Part shown: piece after piece, positions 24,473-36,519 of the stretch | How positions within the stretch are numbered: position 1 is the stretch's first letter | Layout: each line of letters opens with the position of its first letter | DNA from: Plotosus lineatus | Lineage: Eukaryota > Chordata > Actinopteri > Siluriformes > Plotosidae | NCBI GenBank assembly: GCA_024760905.1 | Contig: CM045733.1 | Coordinates: 35,735,001-35,799,000 of the forward strand | DNA: 64,000 nucleotides | Direction: 5' to 3' | The notes under the pieces: model-generated | Seen by the model: only the letters and a program-made list of their open reading frames with translations | Told to the model about the DNA's origin: nothing | The model's database searches: none | Program-made: the position numbers and the translations under genes

Positions 24473-26458
24473 AATATGAAAATGGGAAGAGTTGACAAGA
24501 ATGTACATATACTCAGGACATATCATTAAAATTCACTCCAAGTTTTTTTTAAAAGAAATAAAACAATGGCAAACAATAGAATTCCATGTATATATATTTT
24601 TATTTTTCAGTGATGATAAAATGTCCAAATCAGGCACTACTCATTGAGATTTAACATCCATGATGTGGATTTTCTTTAAATTGAACTTTTGATATGTTTT
24701 TTCTCATTATGGCCAATGACATGAAAACCTATATTGTTAACATCAGTAATCATTACTGTGACGTGTGCACTCGAAGGAACTCTTCATCTCTAAACAATAA
24801 GGACATTCAATGGTTTAAGTTATTGTATGAACAACAGATTTTTAAATTACAGTGTGATTACAGTAATGATCGAACATATCCAACTGGCAAATGCTGACAC
24901 AGAAAATCCATTTTGAAACAATACGTAAGCCACCAGTGCCTCTAAATTCATAGTGTTGACTTTAATGTATCTAAAAGAATTTGAATATGTACATCAATTA
25001 GAGGTTTTTGTCAAGGTTCTGTTTATTAGCAGTTGACCAATTATCTAATAGGTAAATGTACTGAAACAGGTACAAATAATGAAGGTAGTAGTAGACAAAC
25101 ATTCAACATGAGCACTAAAACAATTATTTATAACACTTGTAGAAAAAATTAAACACTCATAGTCTATAATCCAAGTCAAATTATATGAATTTTGATCATC
25201 AAAAATCTGTTAATAAACACTCTATCCAGCTATCCGTACCAGTCCAAATTAACTCTGACCTTGATTTCTGAAAATGTTCTTTATTTCAAATCCAAGCTTG
25301 CCATTTGATCTGCTTTAATTTATTTATTCTTTTTGCAATCTGTATCAAAATTAGAAGCAGTAGGTAAAATAGTTTTGTGAGTGGTAAACAAAGGGATTAG
25401 CATAAGCGTGATTCCCATCATGAAATTTCATTCATAGATCGAACTCCGACAGCATGGGACTGATCTGACAGCATGAGATTTCGAACAGCACTGCGTTATG
25501 GGATATCCATGGATCAATTTGTGCTAGGATTTCAGGAGGGCTTTGTGTTTTTTCATAGAGAGTAATCACAACTGAAAACCATTAAAGGTCAGTCAACTTA
25601 TGCTGCAACATAGGTATGATTATATTATGCTTAAAATCTCCATGACTCTCATAAAATACCCTACATTAGGCATATTTCGAGTTTAGAGTACTTAGCTCGA
25701 TATGTAACTTTGTGCCTCATCAGACAGGCCAAAGCACTAAAGCTTGGAGTGTGAAAGGGATGCAGCACAGTTAAATATATTTGTAATTATTTAGCATTCA
25801 CCAAAAGTCAAACGGTATGTTTCTTCTTGAAAAAGTAATTTATCTATTACATTTTGACCCAAATCGAAGGCACTTCCTTAAAACAGAGGTCCCTGTAGAT
25901 ATCTGCATTGATAGGTGTCTGGGCCTGGTATTCAGCAGCTTTTGTGTGCGGACATGATAAGTACGTGTTTAAGTAAAAGAGAGACAGACACAAAGACACT
26001 GAAATGGATAAGTACGATAGCATGGTAATGGAAGCAGAGATATTTTTGCAGTAGCAAAATTAGCTTCGTTTTGCGGAGCTAGCATGTAGCTAAACAATTC
26101 TGCTGATACTCACCGCTGTCAACATTGACGTGTTCACTCAAGCATGTTCCAGAGTGTCAGGTGAGCTAGTCAAAGCAAAACTAACATCGCCATCCTGCAT
26201 AATACGGCTTCTTTTCCCGCGGCTCAGATCCAGCTTGCCAGTACATTTAATGTGGCCTTCACAAGCTTTCAAAGAATATGATTGGATATGAATTTTTTTT
26301 TTGCATTGGTCATTACTTTGAAAGCTAATTCCTTATCCTTCCACTACATGCAGCAGCATATTTCAAGTAAACAACTATTCCTGGCTGAAGAAAGATTTCA
26401 AGCTAGCTTGTTGCTGTTCAGCATTTTCAGAAAATGTCAGTGAAAAAAGGCAAAGAAA
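24473..26458. other. Intergenic DNA, nothing recognised
   Basis: AT-rich. No exon, RNA gene or clear repeat family. A short motif (CTGATAGGTGTCTG type, near 25905-25925) recurs near 41515-41535 and hints at an unassigned old repeat. Confidence 0.4.
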
Positions 26459-26460
26459 CA

Positions 26461-26715
26461 TGGGGCCGGTGGCATAGTGGTTAGGGTGCTGGGCTCATGA
26501 TCAGGAGGTCATGGGTTCGAGTCCCAGTTAGACCATCATTATGCTAAGACCCCTGGCAGGGTCTTAACTACAAGTATGTCCACCAGCAGTATAAATGGGT
26601 ACCAGTACAAATTCTGGGACAGCGACCTGCAATGGGCTAGCATCCTATCCAGGGGAGCCTCACACTATGGAAACCAGTAACAAGCCTGGCTCATCATGCC
26701 ATTACCTCAGGTGTA
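26461..26715 (+). mobile_element. SINE-C: tRNA-derived, different family
   Basis: The tRNA-like head is well preserved: box A region TGGCATAGTGGTTAGGG, an anticodon-like GGGCTCATGATC, box B GGGTTCGAGTCCC. The body (CAGTATAAATGGGTACC) differs from SINE-A and SINE-B. The 3' part (GCGACCTGCAATGGGC, CATCCTATCCAGGGG) resembles L2-type tails. Confidence 0.75.
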
Positions 26716-26984
26716 AAAACAAATCATTTTACCATTTTCATGACTGATGAAATTTCATGATTGCCCTTTTGGTGTGTTCAGTAATTATTCGGCCCTCATT
26801 CACCTTTAAATTTAGGGAAAATGAGTTTAAAACCACTGTTCTATATACTGGTCTCAGTAACTTCATATTAATATTTGCAAATTGCTGGCAAATACCAAGG
26901 AAATCCTTTAAACAATTTCATGCAACTACTCTCTTTGCGGTCACAACCTTAGAAGAAATTATCTAAAAATATTGATTCACTGGG

Positions 26985-27342
26985 GGCAGTGAATCTGGTA
27001 GTAAAGGTGCTGGATCACTGATCCTAAAGTTGAGGGTTCGAACCCCACTCTCCGTGGGTTGTCACTGTCCCCCCAGTGCAGCTAACTGGGTTATCAAAGG
27101 CTGGCCATGTCTCTCACTGTCTATGGTGGTCTATAGTCTATGGTCTATGTCTATGGCATGTAAGGGAGCCATTGCTGACTTTCGGCAAGAGTAGGCTGCA
27201 GAGCCGTCAGTGTGCTTCCACCCTGTGATGGCCTGGTGAGCTCCCCAAGGTGTACTCTGCCCTTGCCCGGAGTCGGCCATGAGGGGTGCCAAACTCTCCG
27301 TGACCCTAATTATGATTAAGTGGTTACAGAAAATAAATGAAG
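26985..27342 (+). mobile_element. SINE-A with L2-like tail
   Basis: Head with GGGTTCGAACCCC box B, body CCAGTGCAGCTAACTGGG, then a local duplication of TCTATGG units near 27117-27156. It ends with the L2-like tail GTGACCCTAATTATGATT and AAATAAATGAAG. Confidence 0.88.
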
Positions 27343-27949
27343 ATTCACAGAAATTATAACCAAATACAGTTCCTTGAAAACACATTCACTTTTTTTTTTT
27401 TTTTACAACCTGGAAATGTAATCGAGTTCACTGGGGTTTCTACTTTACACATTATAAACATTTGGATTTTTTTAATTAGAGAAAATTAATAAATCTTTAA
27501 TGATATAAAAATGGAGCTGTGCTGGTTGAATAAGTATTCCTCCTGTAATTATAGCTGCTTCTTGGATATGTCCTTTTATTTGTCTCTATCAGCTTCTCGA
27601 GGCCAATATTTTTGTTATTCTTAGAAAATCTGCACAGGCTCTGACAGATTGGTTGAAAACCTCTGGTGAAAAGCAATTTTCAGATCTTTCTACAAATTTG
27701 AGCTTGAAGTCTGGATCTTGAATTTGAACTCCCACATCACTTTCTCAGAATGTTAAGAAAAGATGTCTGGAGTCTTTTGTAAAGAGCAAGTTTTTTGCTG
27801 AAACTATTCTGTACATGTTTCCATTCTTCTTACCCTCAACCTTCATTAGTTTTCTAGCGTCTGCTGATGAAATGCATTCACACAGCATGATACTACGATA
27901 ACCATACAATGCCAGAGTGGTCGTTTTAGCATAACAATCAATTCATTCA

Positions 27950-28045
27950 GTCATTCATTCATTTTCTGAACCACTTCATCCTATTTATGGCCGAGAGGAG
28001 GCTGGTGCCCATCTCAGCCAACTTTAGGCAAGGGCAGAGTACATC
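27950..28045 (-). repeat. L2-like SINE tail fragment
   Basis: Antisense tail: ATTCATTCATTTTCTGAACC, GGCTGGTGCCCATCTCAGCC, GGCAGAGTACATC. No head. Confidence 0.75.
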
Positions 28046-28367
28046 ATAGGTAGCATGTCAGGAGCAATTTTCAAATCTTTTTATTCATTTCAAGGACAGC
28101 AAGCTCAATTTTAAACCGAGTTTATAACCCAGGATCTCTGGCTTTTTTTTTTTTTCTTACTGTCAAATAGTAGCTTTTTTTCTTTACCATTCTTCCATAA
28201 AGTTAATATTTCTAACGTTTTCAAGGCATTGTTGTCAGCTTTACTTCAACATTTTACACTACAGAATCTTTCAATACATGTTAAATAAACATCTTACTGA
28301 GAAGTTCACCAGAGGTATTTTATTTGTTAAATAACAATAACTGTTCAATATATAGTTCATTCTTAGA

Positions 28368-28370
<3 letters not shown>

Positions 28371-28417
<47 letters not shown>
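28371..28417. repeat. (GT)n microsatellite
   Basis: Uninterrupted GT run. Confidence 0.95.
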
Positions 28418-28418
<1 letters not shown>

Positions 28419-28730
28419 CCAAGAACAGGAGCATTATATGAAGATCCTGGTCACACAGGGCAACACCATTTAATTTCTGATAATGATACTTTAGGTCTGA
28501 CGTGGGGGGGGTGAAATGTTGAAATATGCACAAATACTTTTACATTCATAAATTTTAAGTTTTTGTTTGTATATAAATATTCTCTTACTACAACAATGAT
28601 AAATGTCTTTGTGTAGATTTGACATAATCCCAATTAAGTCCATTTCAGTTCCAGAATATCAGCCTATGTAAACGAAGGCTGTTCAATCAAAGTATTGTAC
28701 AGTCCAATTATTAGCAGACATAAAGATCTA

Positions 28731-30244
28731 CAGTTGTATACAAAATAATAGCAGTCAGACAACACTAACCTGATCAGTCATTGATTTTGGTAGATTATAT
28801 CTCTTCATGGCAAATAATTTACTAGCAGGTGTAGTAAAGGAATAAAACACAACAGACCCAACAGTCGTGACGTACATGCTGCTGATTCTGTCTAACTGAG
28901 TCACTAATTGAAAGGGGCGTGTTTAAAATAATAGCAGTGTGGATTTTAATTAGTGATGTCATTCATTCTTTGAAAAACAGGTGATAATTATTGGCCTTAT
29001 TTAAGGCACAAAGGCAGCAAATGTTGCTGGTTATGGTGTATTTCTCGCTGAAATTTGAGGAAAATGGGTCGTTATGAATATTTTTCAGAAGAACAGTGTA
29101 CCTTTATAAAAAAAAAAAAAAAATGATTGCCGAGGGGAGAACCATATAAAGAAGTGCAGAAAATGATAGGTTGCTCATCTGAAATGATCAAAACTGCTTT
29201 AAAATGGCAACCAAACCTGAAAGATGTGGAAGAAAGTGAAAAACCACCATTCGAATGGATTGAAGAAGAGCCAAAATGGCAAGGACTCAGCTAACAATCA
29301 GCTTCAGGAATATCAAAGAAGGTCTAAAGTTACCCTTGTGTCCTGTTACTATGAGAAGACGCCTATGTGAAACCAAGTTATCATCAAGAAGCACCTGCAA
29401 GGTCTCACTGTTGAAAAAGAGACATGTGCTGAAGAGTTTATAATTTGCCAAAGAGCACATTGACTGGCCTAAAGAGAAATGTGCAACGTTCTGTAAACTG
29501 ATGAACATAAAATTGTTCTTTTTGGCTCTAGTAGCCAGAGACAGTTTGTCAGACGGCGTTGGGCCGATATCACATACCAGGGATCATGGATCAGTTTGAA
29601 TACATCAGAATACTTCAAGTCATGCTGCCCTATGCTGAAGAGGAAGTAACCTTGAAATGGGTGTTCCAACAAGACAATGACCCCAAACACACTAGTAAAC
29701 GGGCAGCATCTCGGTTCCAGACCAACAAGATTGATGTTATGAAGTGGCCGGCCGGATCTCTGGACCTTATTCCAATAGAAAATTTGTTGGGTGACATCAA
29801 AGATGCAGTTTCTGAGGCAATACTAAGAAATACAGAAGAACTGTGGAATGAAATCATCCTGGGCTGGAAAACCAGTTCACAGTTACAAGAAGTTGGTTGA
29901 CTGCATGGTCAGCAGTTCTCGGAAACAGTGCTTATACAACTGAAGATTAGTTTAGTGATTCAAAGGAAAAGCAAAATCTTCCAACATGCTGTATTTCAGT
30001 TTATACAGTGAATGTTTGAGTTTGTAAAGAATAAGTCAGACCTTTTGACCAGTCTAATATTTACGTTCCTTCAATTTCTTTAAAGTTATAACACAAATTT
30101 GATATATTTTTCATCATGGATTGATTTGGAATCGAATGTATAATGTTCCCAATGGATTCGTGTGCATGGAAATAAAAGTTAGGAGAAGGATTTTGAGCTT
30201 TATTCACTTTTTTAAACACACTGCTATTATTTTGAACACCACTG
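28731..30244 (+). mobile_element. Tc1/mariner-like transposon, near full length, decayed
   Basis: Termini CAGTTGTATACAAAATAA and, from the right on the other strand, CAGTGGTGTTCAAAATAA, each continuing into TAGCAGT. TA lies on both sides (28729-28730 and 30245-30246). A further copy of the AAAATAATAGCAGTGTG motif lies inside at about 28924-28942, giving the inverted/direct repeat ends known for some Tc1 elements. Total 1514 bp. Confidence 0.88.
29064..29900 (+). pseudogene. Tc1-like transposase, broken
   Basis: Starts at an ATG near 29064 (MGRYEYF). A poly-A slip at about 29107-29123 and several stops break the N-terminal half, where EVQKMIGCSSEM resembles the paired-type helix-turn-helix. 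The C-terminal third is open: WVFQQDNDPKHTSKRA holds the second catalytic aspartate and SLDLIPIENLLGDIK is the usual DLNPIENLW region around the last acidic residue. It would cut and paste at TA. Not functional as it stands. Confidence 0.85.
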
Positions 30245-30402
30245 TATGTATAGTATGTCTTCGACCGTTAAGATTAAATTATTTCAGTTTGGATAGGATG
30301 TTGGGGCATGCTATAGGGACCATTCACCATAAATATAAAATAAATCCAAAAGAACAGACACTGTGGGAGTGTTAACAGGAAGTGTCTGCAGCAGAGGCAA
30401 AG

Positions 30403-30605
30403 GGCAGTGGTGGTCTAGTGGATAGGACGCAGGATCACTGATTTGAAGGTTGGGGACCCCCAACCACAACCCCCCAAGGGTACAGCTAACTGGGTTATAA
30501 AAAGGTGGGCCATGTCACTCACTGACTATGCTGAGAGGCATGTATAAGAACCATTGCTGATTTTCGTAAGGAGTAGGCTGGAAAAGCCGTCAGCGTGTTT
30601 CTGGG
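30403..30605 (+). mobile_element. SINE-A, 3'-truncated
   Basis: Head GGGCAGTGGTGGTCTAGTGG, then degraded box B, body GCTAACTGGGTTATAAAAAGG and CCATTGCTGATTTTCG. Ends at GTCAGCGTGTTTCTGG, so the tail type cannot be read. Confidence 0.75.
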
Positions 30606-30726
30606 GACAAGTAGCAAGCGTTCCTGCGTCCCGGTTAATCTTCTCCGGAAGAGACTAATTGCTACACTACTTACGGGGATAAGATACGATGATGAATGCA
30701 CATCAACATCTTCCCCCAGTAGCTCA

Positions 30727-30764
30727 TCAACAACAACAACAACAACAACAACAGCAGCAGCAGA
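30727..30764. repeat. (CAA)n(CAG)n microsatellite
   Basis: CAA repeats followed by CAG repeats. Open frames here are low-complexity. Confidence 0.9.
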
Positions 30765-31820
30765 GGCAGACAGCCTGTGAAAACAATATTGTTTACACTT
30801 CATGGTGGCTACAACTAGCCAGGAAACGTAGTTATACAATTCGCAATTCAGGCAATACTACAAAAAAATGTGTACTTTCTGGTGAAGGATTGAATAGTTT
30901 GTAGTTTGCTTTATTCTTGATTGTACATTATCATGATGAAATCTAAAAATGGAGAACTTTCTCACATAAATATTAACATTTCTTGAGTATATGACACCGA
31001 CTCTGTGTATGGCCCTAAATGTTTTAAACAAGTGTTTAACAGATACTGATGCTTCAGTGGCATTAATATAAAATTTAAGTTACAATACCTGACAACTTCT
31101 GGGCACAACAAACAATTAACAATATCCTGCTAAGATAAAGGAGAGGGTATTATATGTACACTTACATGAGCTATTAGCAAAATGTTACAACACATGTAAA
31201 TGTTTCAATTAAGGAATGTAAATGTCATTTTTGCCAAGTGCATGAGATACGAAAAGAGGTAGAAAAATGTGCCTGAATACATAGCTACTTAAAAGATAAT
31301 GTTTAATTCTTGCTACATTAGCAAATGCTACCTAAAACGTCAGACTATGCTACAAAGAGCTTAGCCTCTCTTGTGGGAACTGAAATAGGCACAGATAGAA
31401 CTTACACAGATAGGGTCGAGGACTGATGTGAAATGGAAACACCATTGTTACACCAGAGTAACTGAGGAAAAGCAACAGGGTTGCTTTGTGAAGCCTAGTA
31501 ACCTGTCTATGTGCTTTTAATAGACATTACTACAAACGTGAACAGCATCTTTGTTAATTTGTTCCTATAACCAATGAAAACCAACAAGCATTGCATGGGA
31601 ACTTCTACTCCTATGAAAATGAGAGATTGTCCTCAGCTAGGTCTAAGTAATCTGGACTTTTCAGAGCAGTGACACCAGAACAGCCCATACTTCCAGCACT
31701 TTTAGCCACATGAAGAACATAATCAGTTTCAGTTAGTGATGCTTCACAGCTTTGCAAGCAGTTTCTGTGTATAGCTGCACCACAGAAACTAAACAACTGT
31801 CTATTAGTCCACAGTGGTTC
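30765..31820. other. Downstream side of KCNMB4, possible 3' UTR
   Basis: Lies after the KCNMB4 stop on the minus strand, so its right part should be 3' UTR. The 3' UTR end was not determined; TTTATT at about 30910 would read AATAAA on the minus strand and is one candidate. Confidence 0.35.
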
Positions 31821-31989
31821 TTAGGAGAACTTGCGCTTTTGAATGGCCTCTGCACGCACAGCCAAACTGCGAGTGCAGACTGTAAGGAGTACAATGAGGG
31901 TCCCAACCAGCAGACTTAGCATCGGCCACAGCACACAGTGCAAAAGCACACTAGCGTCGTGGGAGCGTTGCCAAAGCACATCATCTGGC
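31821..31989 (-). CDS. kcnmb4: BK channel beta subunit (KCNMB4-like), last coding exon
   Basis: Minus strand, 169 bp: one base completing a split arginine codon, then 55 residues and a TAA stop at 31821-31823. Acceptor CTCTCCAG lies just right of 31989. It encodes [18 protein letters not shown], the second transmembrane segment ([13 protein letters not shown]) and the cytosolic end [15 protein letters not shown]. As I recall, human KCNMB4 ends in KAEAMKKRKFS, which makes beta-4 the best fit among BK beta subunits. The protein assembles with the KCNMA1 pore in the plasma membrane and tunes gating and toxin sensitivity. It joins in phase with 47406-47533 across a 15.4-kb intron. Confidence 0.93.
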
Positions 31990-33374
31990 CTGGAGAGGAA
32001 AACAAGAGAGGGTAGCACTTTGGTTAATTGGCCAAAACAAGCAAACAGAATTATTTTCTAGACTTAAAATATTTACCATATGGTGTAGAATAATTTTGAA
32101 TGAATCCAACATTATACATTACCATTTCTTAAAATGTTCAAAATCTAAATTATGCATTTGCTTTAAAAATTGAAATAAAATGTATAAAATTGGGATCACT
32201 GATTTTTCATAGCACTGTACACAAAAGATAACAGGAAGCAGCTACAAGAACAGCTGAGGTGAATCTCAGTAGCTGATGAGCTTTTAAAAATGCTTATTTG
32301 TTTTGATCTGACTCACTGAATAGGGCTGATTACTCTGGAACAAAGCATGAATAAATCTTTCCACTGCACATGAAAGAATGAGTTTGTGGCTTCAGTGTCA
32401 ACAATACAACCTGATGAAGGTTTGTTCAGCTACAACAGCTAGATTGTGGTTTTAAACATAACAGCTTAATGTTTGATGCATTTACAGAAGTACAATGAAA
32501 CAGTTTAGGCATATTAACATTCTTATTTACTAAACCAATCTGAAAGTTCAAAAAAGATTCTTCTCGTTGACATTAACATAAAAACACCACCAGTGACAAA
32601 ATGTAAGAGCAAAAATGCAAAGCAAGACCGATAACTAAAAAAAGAGTGCAAGGGTATGGGTATGATGAAAGCTTGCATAAATTTAATAAAAAGTACAAAG
32701 GAAGTTGATAATTTAAGGTTGATGACAGTATCTCCTCAGTGGTAACTTCATGTCAGAAGTACTCTGACATCAAATAGCCTTTATGCATCGAGAAAACTGA
32801 TGAAAAAATAAAGCCCACTAAAATGAGTTCCATACATGAACTACAATGAAATCTGAACATGATTAGTGCAGTAAATCAAGAGGAAAGCGAGTATCATAAT
32901 ATTGCTCAGTTCCACCAAAACAATGAACTACAGGTATGCTTCTGATAAAACAGAAATATAATAACATTCACAGAGCACAGAGCTCCAGCAATCCCACATA
33001 CAAGCCAAAATGTCAAAAAAATTATCCTATCACACAATGTTAAAGAATCCTTTAAAAAACCCAAATACAGAATTTGAGCTGAATGCACCTATGTATATAA
33101 TCAATTCTTTCTTATCCTGCTAACAAACTGTTGGTAAAATATAACCTGCTTGACTGAAATTAAAACTTACAAACAAACTAGTAATTGATATGAAGGCAGC
33201 GCTGTTTCAGGCAGAAGTAAAGAGGTGTTTAAGAACAAACCTTTGCATGTCTCAATAAAACATTTACCCGCTATTAGCTGAAAGAAAGCATCCATATAAT
33301 ATAAACTATATTGCTCATCTAGCTCCTCAAGACTGTAGTTCTTATTCGTCATGGGATAATATTTAGCAAGCTTT
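31990..33374. other. KCNMB4 intron, left part
   Basis: AT-rich intronic DNA before the RTE insertion. No repeat family recognised. Confidence 0.5.
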
Positions 33375-33523
33375 GCTCCTGCACAGATGTCTAATGCAGC
33401 CATGAGGCGGGGGGGGGGCACGAACCAGTGTCTCTCCCCCTTATGCCGGTCCCAAGCCCGGATAAATGCAGAGGGTTGCGACAGGAAGGGCATCCGGCGT
33501 AAAACTTCTGCCACATTTAAAAA

Positions 33524-34258
33524 ATGCAAATGATCAAAACAAAATTCATACCGGATCGGTCGAGGCCCGGGTTAACAACGACCGCCATCAGTGCTGTCAA
33601 CCAACAGGGTGCTGATGGAAATTGGACTACTGTTGGTCGAAGACGTCGAAGAAGGAGAGGCGGGAGGCGTGTCCGTAGGCAGAGAGAGAAGAGGAAATGC
33701 GTGAGCCTCGGACTGAGAGTAGGGACTTTGAATGTTGGAACTATGCAAGGAAAAGATAGGGAGCTGGCTGACATGATGCAGAGGAGGAAGGTGGACATAC
33801 TGTGTGTTCAGGAGACAATGTGGAAAGGGAGAAAGACTAGAAGCTTAGGAGCAGGGTTTAAACTGTTTTATCATGGTGTGGATGGGAAGAGAAATGGAGT
33901 AGGAGTCATCTTGAAGGAGGGGTTTGTCAGGAATGTTCTAGACGTGAAAAGAGTGTCAGACAGAGTGATGAGTCTCAAGTTAGAAATTGAAGGCGTGATG
34001 GTCAATGTTGTTAGTGCTTATGCCCCACAGGCAGGATGTAAGCTAGAAGAGAAGGAGAGATTCTGGAGTGATTTAGATGAAGTGATGCAGAATACCCCCA
34101 GAGGTGAAAGAGTGGTCATTGGAGCAGACTTCAATGGACATGTTGGTGCAGGCAACAGAGGGGACGAGGAAGTGATGGGCAGGTTTGGTATCCAGGACAG
34201 GAACACAGAAGGACAGATGTTGATCGATTTTACAAAAGGATGGAAATGGCTGTGGTGA
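33524..34258 (+). CDS. RTE LINE endonuclease part
   Basis: 245 codons from ATG at 33524. A basic N-terminal stretch (residues 39-58, rich in Arg) precedes an apurinic-type endonuclease: TLNVGTM (Asn70), ILCVQETMW (Glu97), VVSAYAPQ (162-169) and GADFNGHVG (200-208), which are the metal-binding and catalytic positions of the EEP fold. It nicks target DNA to prime reverse transcription. The frame runs off at about residue 238 (after LIDFTK). From there the next ORF (34240) continues the domain in another frame, so a one-base change in the AAAAGG run near 34233-34238 separates the two. Confidence 0.85.
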   Translation: MQMIKTKFIPDRSRPGLTTTAISAVNQQGADGNWTTVGRRRRRRRGGRRVRRQREKRKCVSLGLRVGTLNVGTMQGKDRELADMMQRRKVDILCVQETMWKGRKTRSLGAGFKLFYHGVDGKRNGVGVILKEGFVRNVLDVKRVSDRVMSLKLEIEGVMVNVVSAYAPQAGCKLEEKERFWSDLDEVMQNTPRGERVVIGADFNGHVGAGNRGDEEVMGRFGIQDRNTEGQMLIDFTKGWKWLW

Positions 34259-36519
34259 ATACTTTCTTCAAGAAGAAACAGAAGCATAGGGTGACTTATG
34301 AAAGCGGAGGTAAGAGCACACAGGTAGACTACATCTTGTGCAGGCGATGTAATTTGAAGGAAGTCAGTGACTGCAAAGTAGTAGTTGGTGAGAGTGTTGC
34401 CAAACAGCATAGGATGGTGGTGTGCAGGATGACACTGATGGTGAGAAAAGTGAAAAAGGCAAAGGCAGAGCAGAAGACGAAGTGGTGGAAGCTGAAAAAG
34501 GAAGAGTGTCGTGTTGTCTTCAAGGAGGAGTTGAAACAGGCTTTGGGTAGTCAGGAAGTGCTTCCAGAGGACTGGACAACCACAGCCAATGTGATCAGGG
34601 AGACCGGTAGGAGAGTACTTGGTGTGTCCTCTGGAAGGAAAGTAGATAAGGAAACTTGGTGGTGGAATGAGGAAGTACAGGAGTGTGTACAAAAGAAGAG
34701 GTTAGCCAAGAAGAAGTGGGACATTGACAGGACCGAAGAGAGTAAACAGGAGTACAGGGAGACACAGCGTAAGGCGAAGGTAGCAGTGTCAAAGGCCAAA
34801 CAGAGGGCGTATGATGACTTGTATGATAGGTTGAACAGTAAGGAGGGAGAAAATGATCTATACAGGTTAGCACAGCAGAGAAATAGAGATGGGAAAGACA
34901 TGCAGCAAGTTAGAGTGATAAAGGACAGAGAGGGAAATGTATTGACTGATGACAGAAGTGTGCTGGGAAGATGGAAAGAGTACTTTGAACAGCTGATGAA
35001 TGAAGAAAATGAAAGAGAAAAAAGAGTAGAAGGGGTGACCGTTGAGGAGCAGGAAGTAGCAAAGATTAGTAAGGGAGAAGTGAGGAGGGCATTGAAGAGG
35101 ATGAAGAGTGGAAAGGCAGTTGGCCCTGATGACATACCAGTTGAGGTATGGAAGTGTATAGGGGAGGTAGCAGTAGATTTTCTGACAAGAATATTCAACA
35201 AGGTCTTAGAAAGTGAGCAGATGCCAGAGGAATGGAGGAGAAGTGTGCTTGTGCCCATTTTTAAGAACAAGGGAGATGTACAGAGTTGTGGCAACTACAG
35301 AGGGATAAAGTTGATGAGCCATACAATGAAGCTATGGGAAAGAATAGTGGAAGCAAGACTAAGGGCAGAGGTCAGCATTTGTGAACAACAGTTTGGTTTC
35401 ATGCCCAGAAAGAGCATCACAGATGCAGTGTTTGCTTTGAGGATGTTAATAGAGAAGTACAGAGAAGGTCAGAGGGCGCTGCATTGTGCCTTTGTGGATC
35501 TGGAGAAAGCCTATGACAGGGTGCCGAGAGAAGAACTGTGGTATTGTATGAGGAAGTCTGGAGTGACAGAGAAGTATGTTAGAGTGGTGCAGGACATGTA
35601 TGAGAGATGTAAGACAGTGGTGAGGTGTGCTGTTGGTGTGACAGAAGAGTTCAAGGTGGAGGTGGGACTGCATCAAGGGTCAGCTCTCAGCCCCTTCTTG
35701 TTTGCTATGGTGATGGACAGGCTGACAGACGAGGTTAGACAAGAATCTCCATGGACTATGATGTTTGCAGATGACATCGTGATCTGTAGTGAGAGCAGAG
35801 ACCAAGTGGAAGAAAATCTAGAGAGGTGGAGGTATGCCCTGGAAAGGAGGGGAATGAAGGTTAGTCTTAGTAAGACAGAATACATGTGTGTGAACGACAA
35901 GGACCCAAGAGGAACTTTGAGGTTACAGGGGGCAGAGATAAAGATGGTGGAGGATTTTAAGTACTTAGGCTCAACAATCCAGAGCAATGGAGAGTGGGGA
36001 AAAGAGGTGAAGAAGCGCGTGCAGGCAGGTTGGAATGGATGGAGAAAAGTGTCCGGTGTGATGTGTGATAGGAGAGTATCGGCAAGAATGAAGGGAAAAG
36101 TGTACAAGACGGTGGTGAGGCCAGCAATGTTGTATGGTTTAGAGACAGTGGCCCTGGGGAAAAGACAGGAGTCAGAGTTGGAGGTAGCAGAGATGAAAAT
36201 GTTGAGGTTCTCTTTGGGAGTAACGAGGATGGATAGGATCAGAAATGAGTACATCAGAGGGACAGCACATGTTAGATGTTTTGGAGACAAAGTCAGAGAG
36301 GCTAGATTGAGATGGTTTGGACATGTACAGAGGAGGGATAGTGAGTATATTGGTCGTAGGATGCTGAGGTTGGAACTACCAGGCAAAAGGCCCAGAGGAA
36401 GACCAAAGAGAAGATTTATGGATGCGGTGAAGGCGGACATGAAGGTCGTTGGAGTAAGAGTAGAAGATGCAGAGGACAGGAAGAGATGGAGGCAGATCAT
36501 TTGCTGTGGCGACCCCTGA
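34240..36519 (+). CDS. RTE LINE reverse transcriptase part
   Basis: 759 open codons. Residues 1-60 finish the endonuclease (VDYILCR at 29-35, KQHRMVV at 55-61). The reverse transcriptase follows: MPEEWRRSVLVPIFKNKG, FGFMPRKS, then motif A FVDLEKAYDRVP near 416-427, LHQGSALSPFLFAMVMD, and the catalytic FADD at 509-512. The C-terminal region includes YLGSTIQSNG and FGHVQRRDSEYIG and ends CGDP. No internal stop, so the polymerase looks intact. The ATG at 34240 is internal to the ancestral single ORF. Alternatives such as a second genuine ORF are unlikely because the endonuclease domain spans both. Confidence 0.9.
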   Translation: MEMAVVNTFFKKKQKHRVTYESGGKSTQVDYILCRRCNLKEVSDCKVVVGESVAKQHRMVVCRMTLMVRKVKKAKAEQKTKWWKLKKEECRVVFKEELKQALGSQEVLPEDWTTTANVIRETGRRVLGVSSGRKVDKETWWWNEEVQECVQKKRLAKKKWDIDRTEESKQEYRETQRKAKVAVSKAKQRAYDDLYDRLNSKEGENDLYRLAQQRNRDGKDMQQVRVIKDREGNVLTDDRSVLGRWKEYFEQLMNEENEREKRVEGVTVEEQEVAKISKGEVRRALKRMKSGKAVGPDDIPVEVWKCIGEVAVDFLTRIFNKVLESEQMPEEWRRSVLVPIFKNKGDVQSCGNYRGIKLMSHTMKLWERIVEARLRAEVSICEQQFGFMPRKSITDAVFALRMLIEKYREGQRALHCAFVDLEKAYDRVPREELWYCMRKSGVTEKYVRVVQDMYERCKTVVRCAVGVTEEFKVEVGLHQGSALSPFLFAMVMDRLTDEVRQESPWTMMFADDIVICSESRDQVEENLERWRYALERRGMKVSLSKTEYMCVNDKDPRGTLRLQGAEIKMVEDFKYLGSTIQSNGEWGKEVKKRVQAGWNGWRKVSGVMCDRRVSARMKGKVYKTVVRPAMLYGLETVALGKRQESELEVAEMKMLRFSLGVTRMDRIRNEYIRGTAHVRCFGDKVREARLRWFGHVQRRDSEYIGRRMLRLELPGKRPRGRPKRRFMDAVKADMKVVGVRVEDAEDRKRWRQIICCGDP

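Noticed and set aside
26461..26535. Possible true tRNA gene
   Set aside because: Box A and B are clear, but the sequence continues into a SINE body and L2-like tail, so it is a SINE head.
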